Shown: piece by piece, positions 13,173-16,148 of the stretch
Position numbering within the stretch: the first letter of the stretch is position 1
Layout: each line of letters opens with the position of its first letter
Assembly (NCBI GenBank): GCA_041591915.1
Contig: JBFHRB010000041.1
Coordinates: forward strand, 1 to 16,148
DNA from: JBFHRB01 sp041591915
GTDB taxonomy: Bacteria; Actinomycetota; Nitriliruptoria; Nitriliruptorales; Nitriliruptoraceae
DNA length: 16,148 bases
Direction of reading: 5' to 3'
Made by a program: the position numbers and the translations under genes
Notes under the pieces: generated by a model
What the model was told of the DNA's origin: nothing
Seen by the model: the letters and a program-made list of their open reading frames with translations, nothing else
Database searches by the model: none

Positions 13173-13916
13173 ATGTCGCGACGCGGAGAGGCCAAGGGAG
13201 GCGACCTGCGCGCCACGATCACGGCGGCGGTAGCCGACCTCTTCGAGGTCGAAGAGGCGGCGGTCACCATCGAGCTGACGATCGAGGGCGTGGAGCTCGA
13301 GACCGCCGGCGATGCCGTCGTGCGGCTGGAGCTTCCCGCCGCAGCCCCCGTCACGTCGGCCACGGATGCCGAGGACGAGGCCCCAGCGGCGGCCGAGGAC
13401 GACGCTGACGAGCAGGATGACGACGAGACGGACGAGCCCGACACCAACGCGGAGAGCGAGCCCGACCTCGACGAGGAAGCCGACGCAGCGGCAGATTTCC
13501 TGGAGGGGCTGCTCGACGCCCTGGACCTGCCGGGCGATCTGCGGATCTCCATCCACCCGGACCACGCGGAGGTCGAGATCGTCGAGGTCGGCACCGGGTC
13601 CCTGATCGGCCGCCGCGGCCAGACCCTCGAGGCGATCCAGGAACTCGTTCGCTGCGTCCTGCAGCGAGAGTTCCAGCGACGGACCCGCGTCAAGGTTGAC
13701 GTCGAGGCCTATCGGCGACGGCGCCTCGAGAAGCTGCTCGACAAGGCCGAGGACGCGATCGATGAGGTCCTCGACACCGGCGAGTCCGTCCGGCTGGAGC
13801 CGATGGACGTCTTCGAGCGCAAGGCGGTCCACCGCCTGGTCGCCGAGGTCGATGGTGTGTCGTCGCGCAGCCAGGGCCGCGAGCCGGGCCGGCGCGTCAT
13901 CATCGAGACCAGTTGA
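13173..13916 (+). CDS. jag: Jag/KhpB-type RNA-binding protein (KH and R3H domains)
   Basis: A 247-residue RNA-binding protein of the SpoIIIJ-associated (Jag, KhpB) family. Members bind RNA with KhpA and affect cell-wall growth and cell length. The N-terminal Jag-N-like region covers about 1-55. It is followed by a highly acidic low-complexity linker (64-108, mostly Asp/Glu/Ala). The KH domain has its GxxG loop at GSLIGRRGQ (142-150). The R3H motif is Arg216-x3-His220 in ERKAVHRLV. The ATG at 13173 is chosen because AGGAGG (13160-13165) lies seven bases upstream. Another ATG at 13155 overlaps the yidC stop but would include that site in the coding sequence. A strong hairpin follows the stop, ending the operon. 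Confidence 0.93.
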   Translation: MSRRGEAKGGDLRATITAAVADLFEVEEAAVTIELTIEGVELETAGDAVVRLELPAAAPVTSATDAEDEAPAAAEDDADEQDDDETDEPDTNAESEPDLDEEADAAADFLEGLLDALDLPGDLRISIHPDHAEVEIVEVGTGSLIGRRGQTLEAIQELVRCVLQREFQRRTRVKVDVEAYRRRRLEKLLDKAEDAIDEVLDTGESVRLEPMDVFERKAVHRLVAEVDGVSSRSQGREPGRRVIIETS

Positions 13917-13940
13917 CGTCAGCACCAACGAGTCCACGTC

Positions 13941-13969
13941 GGAGCCCGGACCGGATCGGTCCGGGCTCC
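13941..13969. terminator. Strong hairpin after jag, probable terminator without U-tract
   Basis: A perfect 13-bp stem (13941-13953 with 13957-13969) encloses the loop GAT, 24 bases after the jag stop. No T-run follows, as is frequent in high-GC actinobacterial hairpins. It probably ends the rpmH-jag transcript before the parS sites, or is bidirectional. Confidence 0.65.
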
Positions 13970-13974
13970 GTCGC

Positions 13975-13988
13975 GTTCCACGTGGAAC
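13975..13988. other. parS site 1
   Basis: GTTCCACGTGGAAC, a perfect palindrome, differs from the canonical GTTTCACGTGAAAC at two symmetric positions. With its flanks it is a 16-base palindrome (C...G). It should be a ParB loading site for origin segregation. Confidence 0.92.
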
Positions 13989-14065
13989 GTCGAGCGCCGC
14001 GACCATCACCGATCCACCAACGAGGCCACCCGCCCCCCGGCTCGACCCCGATCGCAGCACGGACC

Positions 14066-14079
14066 GTTCCACGTGGAAC
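14066..14079. other. parS site 2
   Basis: A second identical copy of GTTCCACGTGGAAC, 91 bases from the first. Confidence 0.92.
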
Positions 14080-14094
14080 CCCGGACCGGGAGTG

Positions 14095-14108
14095 GTTCCA
14101 CGTGGAAC
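14095..14108. other. parS site 3
   Basis: A third identical copy of GTTCCACGTGGAAC, 29 bases from the second. Confidence 0.92.
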
Positions 14109-14275
14109 GGTGGCGAGACCGTGACGCCAGGCCGGGCCGACGTGCGCAGACGCCCTCAGATCGCGCCTGAGCGCCGAAAGGCCCCGGGGTGAGGGGTAGG
14201 CAAGGGCCTGGAGTCGCTGGTGGAGCCCCTGGTGCACGCCTGAGAGGCCCTGGTGGCCGTGGACGGTGGTGCGGC

Positions 14276-14281
14276 TAGAGT
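14276..14281 (+). promoter_or_regulatory. Candidate -10 element for rsmG-parA
   Basis: TAGAGT fits TAnnnT and ends eight bases before the rsmG ATG, which has no Shine-Dalgarno. A leaderless or near-leaderless transcript is plausible. No clear -35 is visible. Confidence 0.35.
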
Positions 14282-14289
14282 GCCGCGCC

Positions 14290-14934
14290 ATGCCCACGAC
14301 CGCCGACCGCCGACCCGCCCTCGCCGCCTTCGCGGAGGCCATCCGGGAGAGCCCCCACAACCTCGTCTCCAGCCGCGCGGCCGCGGAACTCGAGACCCGC
14401 CACATCCCGGAGTGTGTGGCGCTCGCGGAACTCCTGCCGGAAGGCCTGACCGAGATCCTCGACGTCGGCTCTGGCGGCGGGTTGCCGGGTCTCGTCATCG
14501 CCATCTGCCGACCCGACGCCGAGGTGCACCTCATCGAGTCCACGGGCAAGAAGGCGGACTTCCTGCGGGAAGTGTCGCAACGGCTCGGGCTGCGGACGGT
14601 CGTGCACAACGACCGGATGGAGGCCCTCCACGAGGGAGAGCTCGCGGGGAGGTTCGAGGCCGTGACGGCGCGGGCCGTGGCCCCGCTCGAGCGCCTCATC
14701 CCCTGGACGGTGCCTTTCCTCGGCCGGACCGGCGCCTTGTACGCGGTCAAGGGCGAACGGTGGCGAGACGAAGTGGTCGCCGCCGCGCAGGCCTTCCGCC
14801 GTACCGCGACCACCGTCCGTGGCGTTCAGACGGCGCCGATCGCGGCGGTCGGAGATGCCGCAGAGGCCAGACTTCGCGTTGTTATAGTCGCCCGCGCCGG
14901 GGATGACCGGCCGGCAGGAGAGGACGTGCACTGA
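14290..14934 (+). CDS. rsmG: 16S rRNA (guanine-527-N7) methyltransferase RsmG (GidB)
   Basis: RsmG transfers a methyl group from S-adenosylmethionine to N7 of G527 in the 530 loop of 16S rRNA; its loss gives low-level streptomycin resistance in several bacteria. The 214-residue protein has the N-terminal HNLVSSR region (23-29), the SAM-binding motif I ILDVGSGGGLPGL (56-68), an acidic residue after strand 2 (Glu83, followed by the GKK of this family) and a TARAVAPL motif (127-134). The ATG at 14290 is preferred over a GTG at 14266, which would run through the candidate -10. No ribosome-binding site is seen for either. Its TGA overlaps the parA ATG (ATGA). Confidence 0.94.
   Translation: MPTTADRRPALAAFAEAIRESPHNLVSSRAAAELETRHIPECVALAELLPEGLTEILDVGSGGGLPGLVIAICRPDAEVHLIESTGKKADFLREVSQRLGLRTVVHNDRMEALHEGELAGRFEAVTARAVAPLERLIPWTVPFLGRTGALYAVKGERWRDEVVAAAQAFRRTATTVRGVQTAPIAAVGDAAEARLRVVIVARAGDDRPAGEDVH
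14883..14888 (+). promoter_or_regulatory. Possible internal -10 for parA
   Basis: TATAGT lies within the 3' end of rsmG, about 46 bases upstream of the parA ATG. No recognisable -35 is present at 16-18 bases. It could give parA a separate transcript but may be chance. Confidence 0.25.
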
Positions 14935-16148
14935 TGGGATCCGATCGCTGGTCGGGCTGGACACCGCCCGCGTGGCGTCGCCCGCCCGACGCAACCCCCG
15001 AGCCGGATCGGATCGACGAGGAAGGCGAGGACCACGACCCGTCGTCCGGTGAGGTCGATGAGCTCATCCGCTCGCTGCGCGAGGTGAACCCCGGCGGGCG
15101 CCCAGACGAGGCCACGGGTGGATTCGACGCCGAGCACACCCCTCCGGGGCTGGCTGATGCCCGCTCAGTGGGTGCTGACCTCGAAGAGCCGGGTGGACCG
15201 ACCGCCCCAGGAAGCCCGCAGGATCACCCGACCGACGGGACACGTCCGGACGCCCAAGGGGACGAGATCGCGCCAGACGTCGCGGACGCTGCTCCTACGG
15301 TGCTCGAGCATCACCCGTACGCGCCACCCGCGCCGTCCGAGCCTCACCCGCTGACCGTGGAGGCGCCGCACGAGTCGCCGGGCATCACGGAGGCCTCGCA
15401 GACGAGTCCCACCGGGGAGCACCCAGACGTCGATGAGCCGGTCACAGAGCCGTACCACACGGCCGAGGGCGACCTCGAGGGCGATCCTCGTGACGAGGAC
15501 GAGGTCGGCCCGTCCATCCTCGAGTCGCGGGTCGTCGCATCCGCGGCTCATGTCGACCAAGGGTGGTCATCAGGAGCAGACGAAACGGACCTGGAACCGC
15601 CGACGGACCGGTCATACCCGGATGAAACGCCCGCACGGTCAGCAGCCCAACAGGCCGACGAGCAGGTGGAACACCGCCCAACCCGGCCGTGGCAGGACCC
15701 CGCCCCGCACCGCGTGCCCGACGTGTATCCCAGGCCTGGGAGCGACCCGACGCGAGGCCGTACGTCCGACCCGGTGGTCCACGCCGAGCCAGATCTCGAA
15801 CCCGTGCCTGCGTCTGCCGAGGTCGACCTGCCCGCGTTGCAGGTCGTGGAGGAGGTGACCGGGCCGGCCGAGGAGTCCGCCACTGCCCCGGCGGCGCCCC
15901 TTCCGACCACAACCGCGCGGGCATCGGAGGGCACCGAGCCGGCGCTCGAGGCGGTGGACCCCCCTGAACACGGGGTCGCCACGCCCGCGACGCCGCGAAC
16001 CGTCGCCGATGAACCCGCGGAGGACCGCTCCGCACAGGTGGTCTGCATCGCCAACCAGAAGGGCGGTGTGGGAAAGACGACGACCAGCGTGTCCCTGGCC
16101 GCAGCCCTTGCGCAGGCCGGGGCGCAGGTCCTTCTCGTGGACCTCGAC
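14934..16148 (+). CDS. parA: ParA-family chromosome partitioning ATPase with very long N-terminal extension (cut by window edge)
   Basis: ParA (Soj) is the Walker ATPase that moves ParB-parS complexes and so segregates origins. The frame is open from the ATG at 14934 to the window edge (405 codons). Only the start of the ATPase fold is included: strand 1 from about residue 367, then the deviant Walker A KGGVGKT (376-382) and LLVDLD at the edge. Before it lie about 365 residues rich in Pro, Glu, Asp, Ala and Thr with few hydrophobics, presumably disordered. Codons in this stretch are GC-rich at third positions like the neighbours, so it appears truly coding. AGAGGA (14919-14924) gives a ribosome-binding site nine bases upstream. 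Usual ParA proteins have 0 to about 80 residues before the motif. A shorter product from an internal GTG cannot be excluded. Confidence 0.9.
   Translation, partial: MGSDRWSGWTPPAWRRPPDATPEPDRIDEEGEDHDPSSGEVDELIRSLREVNPGGRPDEATGGFDAEHTPPGLADARSVGADLEEPGGPTAPGSPQDHPTDGTRPDAQGDEIAPDVADAAPTVLEHHPYAPPAPSEPHPLTVEAPHESPGITEASQTSPTGEHPDVDEPVTEPYHTAEGDLEGDPRDEDEVGPSILESRVVASAAHVDQGWSSGADETDLEPPTDRSYPDETPARSAAQQADEQVEHRPTRPWQDPAPHRVPDVYPRPGSDPTRGRTSDPVVHAEPDLEPVPASAEVDLPALQVVEEVTGPAEESATAPAAPLPTTTARASEGTEPALEAVDPPEHGVATPATPRTVADEPAEDRSAQVVCIANQKGGVGKTTTSVSLAAALAQAGAQVLLVDLD

Larger units (their letters stand above)
13917..14289. other. jag-rsmG intergenic region with hairpin and parS cluster
   Basis: This 373-base gap holds the 13-bp hairpin (13941-13969), three parS sites (13975-14108) and, near its right end, a candidate -10 for rsmG (14276-14281). 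Bases 14109-14275 contain loose repeats of a CCTGG-type word but no gene or clear motif that I can support. Confidence 0.8.

Noticed and set aside
12243..13916. 557-codon frame that ends in jag and begins in a shifted frame of yidC
   Set aside because: The C-terminal half is genuine jag, but the upstream part is out of frame with yidC; the ATG at 13173 with AGGAGG explains the gene.
12837..14813. 658-codon minus-strand frame across jag, the parS sites and rsmG
   Set aside because: It spans the hairpin and parS palindromes and opposes two certain genes; a GC-rich artefact.
16033..16039. CACAGGT in parA, and another at the dnaA start (10615-10621), as outlying iterons
   Set aside because: Single copies within coding sequence are explained by codon content; they lack the clustering seen at 8920-9050.

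Overview
The window is the replication-origin neighbourhood of a high-GC bacterial chromosome. Gene order, the actinobacterial form of the RecF signature, a DciA-type helicase loader, an LPXTG-anchored exoprotein and frequent GTG starts point to Actinomycetota. It could be a deep lineage rather than a streptomycete or mycobacterium, but the sequence alone does not fix the genus.

Layout. Left arm, minus strand: dnaA (9097-10617), dnaN, recF and dciA run leftwards, with gyrB (5' part only) at the left edge. Between dciA and gyrB, where many actinobacteria have the two genes adjacent, lies a block of four other genes: an LPXTG M14 carboxypeptidase, an unrecognised eight-cysteine protein, an Fpg/Nei DNA glycosylase, and a thioredoxin-like [2Fe-2S] (sucrase/ferredoxin, Apd1-type) protein. 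Three of these four are on the plus strand, head-on to a fork leaving the origin. Right arm, plus strand: rpmH-rnpA-yidD-yidC-jag, then a hairpin, three identical parS palindromes, and rsmG-parA, with parA running off the right edge.

Origin. Two AT-leaning, DnaA-box-rich intergenic regions flank dnaA. The dnaA-dnaN gap (8706-9096) holds many DnaA-box-like sites, a six-copy CACAGGT array with partly helical spacing, and an AT-rich patch that could be the unwinding element. The dnaA-rpmH gap (10618-11310) holds a perfect TTATCCACA box that nearly touches a candidate dnaA promoter, plus a second box cluster in the dnaA leader.

How the genes fit together. DnaA, DnaN, RecF, DciA and GyrB serve initiation, elongation and topology. 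RpmH, RnpA, YidD, YidC and Jag serve ribosome and RNase P biogenesis and membrane-protein insertion. RsmG methylates 16S rRNA. ParA, with the nearby parS sites, segregates the origin. The most unusual items are a ParA with an uninterrupted N-terminal extension of about 365 residues, the fully symmetric parS triplet, the CACAGGT array, and the block inserted between dciA and gyrB. I found no CRISPR array, insertion sequence, tRNA, rRNA or recognisable defence system.
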